Assembly (NCBI GenBank): GCA_963082975.1
Contig: OY720348.1
Coordinates: 14,132,078 to 14,196,077 of the forward strand
Reading direction: 5' to 3'
DNA from: Labia minor
Lineage: Eukaryota > Arthropoda > Insecta > Dermaptera > Spongiphoridae
Length of the DNA: 64,000 nt
The position numbers and the translations under genes were made by a program. Positions 11,006 through 21,835 of this stretch are shown here, piece by piece. Under the pieces are notes generated by a model. That model was given only the letters and a program-made list of their open reading frames with translations, ran no database searches and was not told the origin of the DNA. Numbering within the stretch: the first letter of the stretch is position 1; every line of letters begins with the position of its first letter.

Positions 11006-11325
11006 TAGGTTGAATGTGAAGGTTATGCTCATTGTGTTCTCTCATTTTAATGGCATAATACAGCATGAATTTTCCCTACAAGGTCAAACGATCAATAAAG
11101 AGTACTACCTACAAGTTCAATGTCGTTTTGGTAATGCAATTAGAAGAAAACATTCCTATTTGTGGCGAAACTATTTGTGTTTATTGCATTACGATAATAC
11201 ATTTGCTCCCACTTCGTGAACTTTGACCATTATAACATGATATCCCAGCCTCTCTATTCACCAGATATGGCCCCGTATGAGTTTCTCATCCCAAAAATAT
11301 GAAAGAACAAAGGTCATCATTTTAT
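11006..11325 (+). pseudogene. mariner transposase fragment (mori/cecropia-like)
   Basis: Plus-strand translation gives VKVMLIVFSHFNGIIQHEF, then TINKEYYLQV and LLHYDNTFAPTS. These match the transposase region running from the first catalytic block to the HHDNAPAH-type block that carries the second Asp. After a stop, a frame-shifted remnant of the YSPD region follows (SIHQIWP). No terminal repeats were found. This is an old, broken fragment. Confidence 0.8.
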
Positions 11326-11332
11326 AAATATT

Positions 11333-12176
11333 CATAAAACATACAACGCTTAAACGTACGTATTAATGCACTGAAAGACAGAAAAGTATGGCCTGTGGAT
11401 ATAACATAATATATATTTAGTAATTTGATTACAAAACATTAAAATAAATATTTTTAATTTTATTTTATTTATTTTTATAATATTTTGTAATTAAGGAAGC
11501 ACTGTCTGACAAATTTGCTGACGTCATTTAAATTTACTATTTTAAATTAAGAAAAAAACTAACAAAGTTTTTTCCGAGGCTGAAACCAATACAGATCGAT
11601 TTCTCTTTATAATAAGTTGACCTGTGGCAAGGTCCGAACCGACCGACGGTTTGAAGTAAATTAATTTCCAGCTACAGAAACAATTTCAAATAATTTTAAT
11701 ATATCTATTAATGTAATAAAAAACTGATATGGATATAACATAAATATTTTTAATTTATTTTATTTATAATATATATGTAAGACCAGGCTGTGACGTCATG
11801 AATGGCTGGATGACGTCATATAATTTTAAATTAAGAAAAAACTAATAAAGATTATAATACAAAGTGCATGATTCGTGGTGATATGTAAAAAAATCTCCTC
11901 ATGTGAAATTTGGTGTGAAAATAACCCTTCCCTTCCTATCGTCGATCGCTAATACTACCACTTCCGGTTTCCGGATTTCCACCAAAAGTTGATCAATTCA
12001 TCCCACTGATGCATTAAGTAAATATACCAAATTTCATCAAAATCCGTTGAGCCGTTCAAGCTGTAAACATCTAAACGGACGGACGGACGTGAATTTCAAA
12101 AAAATCCTTATAGCGGTTTAATATGTCAAAAACAAATATATATACAATTTTTGCTAGTATAATAAGATAAGATATA
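11333..12176 (+). mobile_element. Family B element (microsatellite-cored AT-rich repeat), longest plus copy
   Basis: Begins near ATAAAACATACAACG and carries TGACGTCA-containing blocks, a motif ACCAAATTTCATC followed by CCGTTGAGCCGTTC, and a (GGAC)n core at about 12073. It ends TTTTGCTAGTATAATAAG. Other copies or parts lie at 20408-20640, 29246-29485, 43664-44215, 44793-44830, 55350-55725 and 61880-62545. It is non-coding. Its class is unproven; the layout resembles Helitron-derived short elements with a microsatellite core. Confidence 0.6.
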
Positions 12177-12178
12177 TA

Positions 12179-12627
12179 CGAGGGTGGAGTGAAAAGTTTT
12201 CGGCCTGACCAAGAAAAAGTATGTTTTTATATTTTTTTTTTTGGTATTTTTCAACATAATCTCCATCAACACTGATACATTTCTCATAACGGTGTCCTAA
12301 TTAATTAAATTAATTAATTAATTGATTAAATTTAATTTAATTTAAGTCTCATCAACAGTTATGAATCGACGGAAAAATTCGTTTGAATTACACCTACAGC
12401 GCAAAATTGTAGGTAGAAATGGTTTTTTCGAAGCAGTTTTTGGTGTAACGTTAGCAAACGCGCCACCCACCTTGCACACAGCTTTCCATGTTCAAATGGT
12501 TGTGCAAAATATTTCAGCTGACATCGTACAAGTCTCAGCTATCTTGAATATTGAAAAATAAAGAAAAAAAAAAATTTAAAAACATCGTTTTTCTTGGTCA
12601 GGGCGGAAACTTTTCACCCCACCCTCG
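12179..12627. mobile_element. mariner deletion derivative, copy 1
   Basis: Terminal inverted repeats CGAGGGTGGAGTGAAAAGTT / AACTTTTCACCCCACCCTCG extend about 35 bp and are flanked by TA. The minus strand encodes broken transposase pieces: an N-terminal/central part near the right end (FFRRFITVDET block) and a C-terminal HRYEKCISVDGDYVEKY piece near the left end. The middle of the gene is missing. It is a non-autonomous copy. Confidence 0.85.
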
Positions 12628-12700
12628 TATATATATATATATATATATATCCGAATAAACAAAATTAAGTATCTAATATATATATATATATATATATTAA
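12628..12700. repeat. (AT)n microsatellite runs
   Basis: Two (AT)n tracts follow the right TIR of the mariner derivative. Confidence 0.8.
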
Positions 12701-12834
12701 TAATTAATAGTGAATATAAATTAAATTTTATTTCAATTTAAAGTTGAATAAATAAATTATATTTGCCTACTCTTCAAATATAAATATATAAACGAATTTA
12801 AATGTCTTATTAACAAATATAAACTAATATAAGC

Positions 12835-13085
12835 GAGTCGTAACGGGAAAAAAGGAAGAAGACAGTTCAGTTGAGCCACTAGAAAGAAAAGCTCTTTTCA
12901 TTTGATTTGGTGTTCGCTTACGGTAAATTATGTATAGGCAACGCTGAATTTCACTGGAATAGCAAGTTACCGAGGGTGAGGGGTGGGTGAGTCATCGTTC
13001 CTCCCTCGTGGATATTGCTTGCTTGCCACTGGTGCAATCCACTCTTTCATTTCGAAGAAAGAATATAAGAACGAAAAAATAACGC
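12835..13085. other. Single-copy, less AT-rich island; possible promoter or leader exon
   Basis: About 250 bp with no repeat signature and much higher complexity than its surroundings. On the plus strand it contains TCAGTT (12867-12872), matching the arthropod Initiator consensus, and a GTAAAT donor-like site near 12930. No ORF was recognised. It may be a promoter, enhancer or leader exon. Confidence 0.25.
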
Positions 13086-13249
13086 AAGAGTATTTCATTG
13101 AAAGATGAAATCAAAGTATAACAACGATTAACAAAGTTTTTATTATATTATAATTTACATTTATTTTAATTAAGAAAAAAAAATATAATGCTGAATGTAA
13201 AATTATTTTTTATATTATTTATTAATTAAACATAATTATATATCTAAAG

Positions 13250-13511
13250 CAGTGGTTTCCAACTTTTCCGTACCGGCGCCCCCTTTTTTTAAAAAAAAAT
13301 TCTTGCGCCCCCCTTAATTTTTTTAATAATCTAATTTCATAAATACTCACATAATATAGTAACTTATTTAATGGGTTACAAAATAACACATCCACATTAC
13401 ACACTCACACCCATTCAATTAAGCAAAAACATATAGATTTTAGAAAACAAATTGGTTCTAATAGTCTTGCGCCCCCCAAGGAGGGCGCGCCCCACAGGTT
13501 GGAAAACACTG
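13250..13511. mobile_element. hAT-type MITE with 7/8 target duplication
   Basis: Ends CAGTGGTTTCCAAC and GTTGGAAAACACTG are inverted repeats. Flanking octamers ATCTAAAG (13242-13249) and ATCTAAGG (13512-13519) differ at one base. C-rich subterminal blocks (GCGCCCCC) are shared with elements at 40217 and 53303. Confidence 0.85.
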
Positions 13512-13769
13512 ATCTAAGGTGTCTCTTTAAAAAGAATTAAATTTTAAATTATTTTATTTATATATTTTTTTATATTCAATTTTAGTGGGCATATGAATTT
13601 AATTAAAATTTAATTTAATGTTAAATTAAAAAATATAAATTTACATATATATATATAAAAGAAATATAAATATAAATTATTAATAACCATTCAAATAATT
13701 TAAAATTAATTATAAATAATTTAAAATTAATTATAATTAATTAAATATTAATTATATAAAATTTATATA

Positions 13770-14283
13770 CGAATTGTCAATAAGTCAGTTTTGATTTTTC
13801 CGTCTCTTAAATAAAATAGCAATACTGTTCCTGTCAGTAGTAGAGAACGATCAGCTGACCCCTGTCCAAATTTGAATCAGCTGGGTCTTTTAGTTTTTGT
13901 ATAACATCCATTAATACTAGACTACTTCATGATTGGAGAAGAAAATGGAAAAAAGTGAATTTCCATGAAAATTCATGAATTGAAATACGAATTGCTCCTC
14001 ATCCGCCATATTTTCCGGATTTAGTGACTATTTCTTGTTTCCAAACCTGAAAAAATGGCTCGGCGGAAAGAGATTGGACTCCAACGATTAAATCATCTCA
14101 CAAACAAATAACTATTTCGATGATTTCGATAAATCTTATTTTTTGGAAGGGATAAAAAAATTCGAGAAACATTGGACGAAGTGTATCAAAGAACTCAAAG
14201 GAGATTACGTTGAAAAGAAAATAATTTTATATCAAAAAATTATGTTTCATTCAAAAAGTTACGGACTTATTGACCTGCTCTCG
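13770..14283 (+). mobile_element. mariner remnant with C-terminal transposase piece
   Basis: Inverted ends (CGAATTGTCAATAAGTCAG and its partner ending CTCTCG) flanked by TA. Plus-strand pieces HELKYELLPHPPYF, PEKMARRKE and HWTKCIKELKGDYVEKK match the transposase C-terminus, with frame breaks between them. The N-terminal half is deleted. Confidence 0.8.
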
Positions 14284-15050
14284 TATATATATTTATAGAT
14301 ATTATAATATTTAAATTTTAGTAAAATATTTATGCATTAACAGAAATTTATTTATTAGATATTATTTTAAATTTTTTATATTGAATTGAAAAAATAAACA
14401 TAATTTAACTTTAAGTTATTAATAATAAAAGGAAAAATGGTTTCATGTGTTGAAAAGGTAACTAATAATCATGATTGAATGAAAATTTAGATTTCGAATA
14501 TTGGCGAGATTAGCAGAGTTATTCAAACAATATTAGACAATATTTTCTAGCAATGATGCTAATTCAATGTGTATGGTAACCGTGGATGACGAGGGTTGAA
14601 TGATCCTCCACTAGAATGATGGTCTCGTTTAATCAGCAGTAAAAGTTTATACAAAGATTTCCGGTTCGTTGACTTTAGTGATGGATTTTCCATTTACGAC
14701 AATGTTAAACAAATTATAACAACAACGAATTGATTCATTCATACATTCATTCATTATATATATATATATTGATAAAAGTAAATTTAATTGAAAAAATGAA
14801 TTTCCTACATTTACATATTTTCATTAATACTTAAATAAATATTATTAATATTTTTTCCTGTGGATCCCACCTTTAATTATGAATCTTTGAAATTTTATTT
14901 TGTTCAGAATTTTACTTTTAGTATGTAAATAAGGACATGTCGTTATTGTCCACTCAACGAAAATATCTTCAGTAAAAGGGAGGGGGAGTTTATTTGGAAA
15001 TTTGAACAAATAAAATAATTTGAAATGATATCTAATAAATTTCTATAATT

Positions 15051-15652
15051 ACTATCTCGCCAGAGAAAGTATTGTGATCATGAAAATTTTCGATGTCAGG
15101 ATTTTGATGTTTTTATAAGTTTTGAAGGTTCCTGAATCATTTTCACTAAGGTTGGGAAAAATTTCTCTCTGTGTGTGTGTATATGTGTATGCGTGTATGT
15201 GTGTATGTAGACAAGATTACGCAAAAACGGTTTGAGCTAGAATCATGAAATTTGGTACACGGACATTATTCAAAATTCGTAGTTTTCTATTAACTTTTGA
15301 AAAATGTAGCTCCTTCGGAAGAGGACCATTACCTACCACGTTTTGATTTTTTTTCCTCTAAACTGACCGTAAAAATAAAGATATATGTTTAATAGTTTTT
15401 CACATGATTAAAAATTGTATCAAACTGCTATATATAGAATTTCACCTTGATTGAATAGCTGAAAGTACCGGAATTAATTTTTTAATTTTTTTAACACGTT
15501 GACTGCTAATCACTATGAAGCCAAAGAAAATTATGTTAAAAACATTCAATCCTATGGTCGAAGAGAATAAAATTTTAATTCATTTTCAAATATAGAAAAA
15601 AGTTTGATTATCCAATTCAAATTTGCCAGATAGTCGAGTGGAGACACTCAAG
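15051..15652 (+). mobile_element. Family A (Helentron-associated-like) element, copy A1
   Basis: Starts ACTATCTCGCCAG after T and has a TG/TGTA microsatellite near 15170-15210 and the motif AAACGGTTTGAGCTAGAAT. It ends with AGATAGTCGAGTGGAGACAC and a short T tract. The 3' hairpin is GAGTG-GAGA-CACTC. It is immediately followed by the mariner element at 15670. Confidence 0.75.
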
Positions 15653-15669
15653 ATTTTTTTTAATATATA

Positions 15670-16380
15670 TTGGGTACTTGAATTAATAATGAGCGTTTCG
15701 TACAAGAGGCCGCCACTAGTGCAATGTCTTCAATTAAAAACTTACAGGGTATGGTCGTCTTTAACAGTTTGTATCATTTGTTTGAAACATAAACAACAGA
15801 ACTAAATATTGTTTCGATTATGTCCAATTTCGTACCTAATAAAGTTCTTATTCATTACTTTAATATGAAATAAAGTGCAGCCGAGTCATCGAATTTTGAG
15901 GAAGTTTACAGCGAGTATGCTCCATATGAACAATCGTGTCGAAGATGGTTTGATCGGTTTAAAAGTGGTGATTTTGAGCTCGAAGACAAGGAACGGCCGG
16001 GTTAACCCGTGATCCACTACGAGCTGCTCAACCCGAATGAAACAATCACGGGGGACCGCTCTCGGACTCATGTGTTTAAGCTGCGCACTGAAGCAAAAAC
16101 GGCAAGAATTCGAAGAAAGGCACGACAACGCGATTTTGCATCATGACAACGCTCGGCAAAACCTACCTAGAAACGCTGAAATGCAAAGTCCTACCTCACC
16201 CGCCGTATTCTCCAGACATTGCTTCTTCGGACTATTACTTGTTTTGGTCGATGACACATGGTGTGTCCCAGCAGAATAGTAGCCAGCGATGGACAATACT
16301 TTGATTAATATATTTGTAATCATTAAATAATCTCAAAATTTCGAGAAAAAAAACCGCTCATTATTAATTCAACTTCCCTA
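15670..16380 (+). mobile_element. mariner element, internally deleted, TIRs intact
   Basis: The left end is TTGGGTACTTG; 15 bases common to both ends (TTGAATTAATAATGAGCG core) recur inverted at the right end before CTTCCCTA. TA flanks both sides. Plus-strand pieces EYAPYEQSCRRWFDRFKSGD, FELEDKERPG and later HDNARQNLPRNAEM and a DIASSDYYLF-like stretch match mariner transposase, with several frame breaks. At about 710 bp it is roughly half the full length. Confidence 0.85.
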
Positions 16381-16700
16381 TACATATAAATGTAATTATT
16401 TTATAATATTTAAATATTAATTAAACTTAAGATAAATTTAAAAATATATCATTTATTTTCATAAAAATCAAAAGCTATAACATATTATTTCATATTAATT
16501 TGGTTTAACATTTCGTTAATGGAAATATCTATAAGACACCAGATTTTTAAAGTTGTAGTAACCTGATATTGATTCTTTAATATTTAATATGAAATAAAAT
16601 GTATTTATCGCTTTTTGTTTTATGTAAATAAATTTTATATCTCTTTAAATTTGGTCTTAAATTTAATTAATATTCAAATATTATTATACAATTAAATTTT

Positions 16701-16735
<35 letters not shown>

Positions 16736-17640
16736 GCAGAAAAAATATCTGACCATTTTTAAACTTTAATAAAATATTTATTGTTTCCAAATTAAAAAGA
16801 AAATACTCTTTATTATTTAATTTTTTGCCACATTTAGAATTATTTACAAAAAATCGTATCCAATATAATTTAAGTGTGAAAAAACCTCTTCTGGCAAATT
16901 GCCTCCCTTTCTATCATAGCTGTAGATGGGTACTGAATTTTCCTATCATGTTCTATAGCAAGTTCATTGGTATTCCTACTATTTCTGATGTCTTAAGCTG
17001 TTGCGTATATAAAAACTTTGGATTTAAGATATCCTCAAAAAGTAATCAACAAAAAGTAATCGCAGGTCGAAAGATCAGGTCACCTACGATTACTTAAATC
17101 CATTTATTTTATCCTTTTTATTGATAAACCCCGGAATTTGGTTGATTTAAAGGCAGCTTATTGCTCGTGAAAGAGGTTTAAAGAATATTATTAAAAATAT
17201 TATATTACTAATCAGTGATTAGGTACAATTAATCAATTAACATAATATAAATTTTATAATCATATTTAAAATATAAAATAATATTATTTTACTACATAGT
17301 ATATAAATATATATATATATATATATTATGAAGTGGATTTAATAATATTATTTTTTTTATATTCAGTTAATTGATAATTTATATTATTCTACGAAAAGTA
17401 GATATATATTAATTTTAATATGAATAAAAAATAAAATATGAAAAATATAGGCATAACGGGACTCAGCGATAAAGAATTCGGCCAATTCCTTGAAAATAAT
17501 TTAAAAGAAAATCAAGAGAAAAATAGAATTTATTTAGTTTTCAATGCGCAGTGATCATGTTAAGATGCCAGAATGATTGAAATCACTTTTTATTATTAAT
17601 AAGGTAATTAATACATTTTTTTTATTAAATTAATTATACT
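16381..17640. other. AT-rich non-coding stretch
   Basis: The block 16735-17100 is less AT-rich (GGTGCAGAAAAAATATCTGA at its left edge) and could be a worn DNA transposon. I found no partner terminus or clear homology. (TA)n runs occur near 16705-16730 and 17310. Confidence 0.4.
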
Positions 17641-17646
17641 CTAATT

Positions 17647-17694
17647 CAGTTATTCTCAAAGTGGGCGTTACCGCCCCCTCGTGGGTGCTGCAGC
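17647..17694. mobile_element. hAT left-end fragment
   Basis: CAGTTATTCTCAAAGTGGGC followed by GC-rich DNA resembles a hAT 5' end. It is cut at 17695 by the next element. Confidence 0.45.
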
Positions 17695-17938
17695 CAATGA
17701 TGTATTGGTAAAATAAGAAGTGAGGGGACGCATAATGGGAACAAAAAAGTCCTATTTTCCATATAAGTATTTATTTTTTCTCTTATTTTTACTATACAAA
17801 ATATTTACGAACACAAAAAAAGAAATTCTAACAGTAGATTGTTTTGTCGGGACATGAAAAAGTACTGAAACGCGTTCCGGTTCTGAAAAGAAGTAAGGGA
17901 ACGTCGTTCCCCCGCGTTCCCCTCCCAATACACCACTG
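17695..17938. mobile_element. Family C short TIR element, uninterrupted copy
   Basis: Left end CAATGATGTATTGG and right end CCAATACACCACTG are inverted. GGGAACGC and GGGAACGTCGTTCCC blocks lie just inside. It serves as the empty-site reference for the interrupted copy at 18482-19366. Confidence 0.7.
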
Positions 17939-18481
17939 ATTATTATATAATTGTTAATATAAATTTGTCTAATACGTTTTCAAACCATTATTATCAATAT
18001 ATCTATTTATAAGAGTCCAGATTTGTTTTGCATTTTTTTTTTAAAGAATAAATTTTTATAAATTTCATAATACATCGAGTTGAATTGAGGAATATATATA
18101 TATATATATATATATTATATAGATAAAATCAATGAAGAGTAGAATATTTGTAATTTAATAAGTCTAATTGATTTTGGAAATATTTATTATGGAGATTCTA
18201 AATTTATTCTCAATCATATCAAAAAATTAATAACAAAACCCACTCTTTCTCAAATTCTAGAATTTCTATTTTTCAAAGATATTATTATCAGTGATGTATC
18301 AAATAAACAAATATTAATTTTAATAAGTTTGTTTACAATTTAATAAAAATATTCAACCAAATATAAATTAAATAGATAATTGTAAAGATGAATTAATGAC
18401 TATAAGATGAGTTGATGATATTAAATTTCTATTTTTTTATACACATATTTTAAAGAAATATTAATTTTTTGGCGTATTTTG

Positions 18482-18692
18482 CAGTGATGTATTGGTAAAA
18501 TAAGAAGTAAGGGAACGCATAGTGGGAGTAAAAAAAAGTCCTATTTTCAACAAACTATTTTTTTCCATATAAGTATTTATTACTATCTCGCCAGAGATAG
18601 TATTGCGATCACGAAAATTTTCGATTTTGAGATTTTGATGTTTTTATACGTTTTGAAGGTTCCTGAATCATTTTCACTAAGGTTGAGAAAAA

Positions 18693-18731
<39 letters not shown>

Positions 18732-19366
18732 AGGCAAGATTACGCAAAAACGGTTTGAGCTAGAATGATGAAATTTGGTACATGGACATTATTCAAAATT
18801 CATAGTTTTCTATCAACTTTTGAGAAATGTAGCTCAACCGGAAGAGGGTCATTACCTACAACGTTTTGATTTTTTTTCCTCTAAAGTGACCGTAAAAATA
18901 AAGATATATGTTTGATAATTTTTCACATGATTAATAAATGTATAAAACTGCTATATATAGAATTTCAGCTTGATTGATTCGCTGAAATTACCAGAATTAA
19001 TTTTTTAACACTGCAAATCTCACGCGCCAACACGTGACGTGGTGCCATCAACAAAAAGCCAAACATGCGCTGGTTTAATATTTATTATTTATTATTTATA
19101 ATTTATAATTAATTAAATTTAATTTAAATATAATATATTATGTTATTTAATCCAATTCAAATTGCGAGATAGTCGAGTGGAGACACTCCAGCTAATTTTT
19201 TCTTATTCTTACTATACAAAATATTCACGAACATATAAAAAGAAATTATAACAAAATAGATTTAAGTGGGAGTTGTCGGGACATGAAAAAGGACTCGAAC
19301 GCATTCCGGTTGTGAAAAAAGGAAGGGAACGTCGTTCCCCCGCGTCCCCCTCCCAATACACCACTG
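18482..19366. mobile_element. Family C short TIR element interrupted by a family A element
   Basis: Ends CAGTGATGTATTGG / CCAATACACCACTG. The flanks of the insertion (ATATAAGTATTTATT on the left, TTACTATACAAAATATTCA on the right) are contiguous in the copy at 17695-17938, apart from the element between them. Confidence 0.8.
18582..19191 (+). mobile_element. Family A element, copy A2 (inserted in family C)
   Basis: The best reference copy. The 5' end is ACTATCTCGCCAGAGATAG with a local stem. A (TG)n core lies at about 18695-18727. Near the 3' end GCGAGATAGT inverts the 5' ACTATCTCGC, then the terminal hairpin GAGTGGAGACACTC is followed by CAG. No target duplication is visible at the insertion, which lies in a T tract. 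No coding capacity. Confidence 0.8.
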
Positions 19367-19998
19367 CTAATAAATACATACAAATTAAAAATGCCTAAAA
19401 CTATATTTCGATCGAAATAATATAAAAAGAGTTCAATGATTAGTAAAAAATAATGTCTGGTAATGTCACTTATTAATAGGTCAAATTAATTATCATATAT
19501 TGTATGTCTATATTATAATATAATAGAGTATACATATAATAAAGCAACAAATGAGGAACTTCAAAGGTGAAATACATCCAATTTAATAGCTTTATATCAT
19601 TTTCCTATTATGATATAAACGATGAAATTAAAAATTTAAAAGAATTGAGAAATATTCTCTGATACTTTTTTTTTTTTGACCTATCACTAAACTAATTTTG
19701 CATGATTTTTAATTATTTTTTTCACAATAAGAATTTTTTTTTTCCTTCTTTGATCTACTCCGGTTTATAATTCTAACAAAAGTACACGATTAATCCTGTC
19801 AAGTTTATGAGTGACAATTTATATGTTAATGAGCCAAGGGCTACCTTTTCAAAAGGGCAAATACCAACCAACGACTATGAAGACCTCATGTTCACGTATT
19901 GGATAAATGTTAATAAAAATAAATCAAATAAATTTAATGATATCTGGGAATGAGTTAGTCATCTTAATAAAATTCTTTTAATATATATGTGTTTTTTA

Positions 19999-20070
19999 CC
20001 GGGAGCTTAGCCGCGAGGTTATAGTGACCGGTCCTCCGACTCGAGTTCGAGGGTTCAAACCTCGCCATCG
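19999..20070 (+). mobile_element. tRNA-headed SINE or tRNA pseudogene
   Basis: GGGAGCTTAGCCGCGAGG resembles a polymerase III A box region. GAGGGTTCAAACCTC contains a consensus B box. An A/T-rich tail of TATAAA-like repeats follows. The arms do not close into a convincing functional tRNA. Confidence 0.5.
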
Positions 20071-20407
20071 ATATATAAATATAAATATAAATAAAAAATA
20101 AAAATAAAAATAATAAAGAAATCTGAGAATACTGGCTAAATGGAGATATATTCAAAAAAAGCAAAAAAAAAAAATAATAATATATGTATTTACATTATAA
20201 GAAGATATATAACATACGAATATTATATAATTAAATATAAAACTAGTTATAAATTAACTCGTACAAAATACTTTTTAATGATTTCATTTTTTTTCCTATC
20301 GATCAAATATATAAATATATACAAATATATAAATATAGATATATATATTTGTATTTTTAAAATATTAAACCGCTCTAAGGTTTTTTTTTTAAATTCACAC
20401 CATAGAT

Positions 20408-20640
20408 AATATTTATAAAGAAAAATCGACCCGTATAGGTTTCAGCCTCGGGAAAAATCATCTTTGTTACTTTTTCCTTAATTTAAAATAGGAATTTTAA
20501 TAACAAAAAAATAGTGCCGGGCAACGCCGGACAGCGCTTCCTTAAATACAAAATAATATATATTATGTTATATCCACAGGTCATACTTTTCTGCCTTTCG
20601 GTGCATTAATACGTACGTTTAAGGGCTGTATGTTTTATAA
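20408..20640 (-). mobile_element. Family B element, partial copy
   Basis: The reverse complement matches the 5' half of the 11333-12176 copy, including the CGTACGTATTAATGC block and the GCCGGACAGCGCTTCC segment (compare 55495-55530). Confidence 0.6.
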
Positions 20641-20651
20641 CTATTTTTTCA

Positions 20652-20740
20652 ATATCTCGCTAGAGATAGTATTGCGATCATGAAAATTTTCCATGTAATG
20701 ATTTTGATGTTTTTATACGTTTTGAAAGTCCCTGAGTCAC
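20652..20740 (+). mobile_element. Family A element, 5' fragment (A4)
   Basis: Ninety bases matching the family A 5' end through the CCTGAGTCA block, then an abrupt junction with the duplicated segment at 20740. Confidence 0.7.
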
Positions 20741-21105
20741 AGGAAAATATTTGTTTACCATATCGAGAGAATTTCATTTCAATTTTTATCCTTGTGGTGA
20801 TATACCAATGGGAACAAATAATTTCAAATCAATTTATTATCATTTTGTATTTTATAGTGCAATTGTAGTATAAAAATGCAAGCAAACTTGAATGTCAAAG
20901 GAAATTAACTAAATTGTTTAACTTCAATTTAATGGAATAACTTATTCAAGAATAGGTTTCTATCACCTTTGTAATCAATATATGCCTGCTCAACCCTTTC
21001 TCTCTCTCTCTCTTTCATTATTTATATATATATATAGAAAAAAATAAATACAATTTTATAAAGTACTATATTTTTTTTGTTTTATTTATTTATACATTTA
21101 TTTTT
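20740..21105. repeat. Segment duplicated at 30226-30717
   Basis: From CAGGAAAATATTTG onward the two segments differ by only about three substitutions and one small indel over roughly 330 bp. Both lead directly into a family A element. The 30-kb copy carries about 100 extra bases (30540-30650). Confidence 0.85.
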
Positions 21106-21658
21106 ACTATCTTGCCAGAGATAAAATTTCCGATGCTGAGATTTTAATGTTTTTAAACGTTTTGAAGGTTGAGAAAAATGTCTCTCTGTGTGTGTGTGTG
21201 TGCGTGTGTATTTGTGTATGTAGACAAGATTACGCAAAAACGGTTTGAGCTAGAATAATGAAATTTGGTACACGGGCATTATTCAAAATTCGTAGTTTTC
21301 TATCAACTTTTGAGAAATCTACAACGTTTTGATTTTTTTTCTTCTAAACTGACCGTAAAATTAAAGATATCTGTTTAATAGTTTTTCACATGATTAAAAA
21401 TTGTATAAAACTGCTATATATAGATTTTCAGCTTGATTGAATCGTTGAAAGTACCGGAATTAATTAATTTTTTAACACGTTTACTGCTAATCACGCGCCA
21501 GCACGTGACGTGGTGCCATTAACAAAGAGCCAAACACGCGCTGTTTTATTATATATTTATTAATTTTAATTTATAATTTATAATTAATTTAATTGAAATA
21601 TAATATATGTTAATTAATCCAATTCAAATTGCGAGATAGTCGAGTGGAGACACTCCAG
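21106..21658 (+). mobile_element. Family A element, copy A3
   Basis: Full-length ends, a (TG)n core near 21190, subterminal GCGAGATAGT and the GAGTG/CACTC hairpin. It shares with A7 a diagnostic deletion that removes the CCTGAGTCATTTTCA block. Confidence 0.8.
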
Positions 21659-21660
21659 AT

Positions 21661-21835
21661 TTTTTAAATTTATGTTCTTTTAAATTATATGAAATTGTTT
21701 CATATATTTTGTCGTTTATCTATTTTAAATAATAATCTTAATCTTACATATTCATAGTTCATAAGGAATAATTTAACAGTATATAGAGTACCGAGCCGCA
21801 GCTTTGTGAACCAGGTACTTTTATACGTAATAGTA
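21661..21835. repeat. Dispersed repeat, inverted copy at 55190-55345
   Basis: ACCGAGCCGCAGCTTTGTGA followed by ACCAGGTAC, with an AT-rich arm, recurs in reverse complement at 55190-55345. A related scrap lies at 28855-28900. Class unknown. Confidence 0.6.

Noticed and set aside
19999-20070. Possible functional tRNA gene.
   Set aside because: A B box is present, but the acceptor and anticodon arms do not pair convincingly and an A/T-rich SINE-like tail follows.
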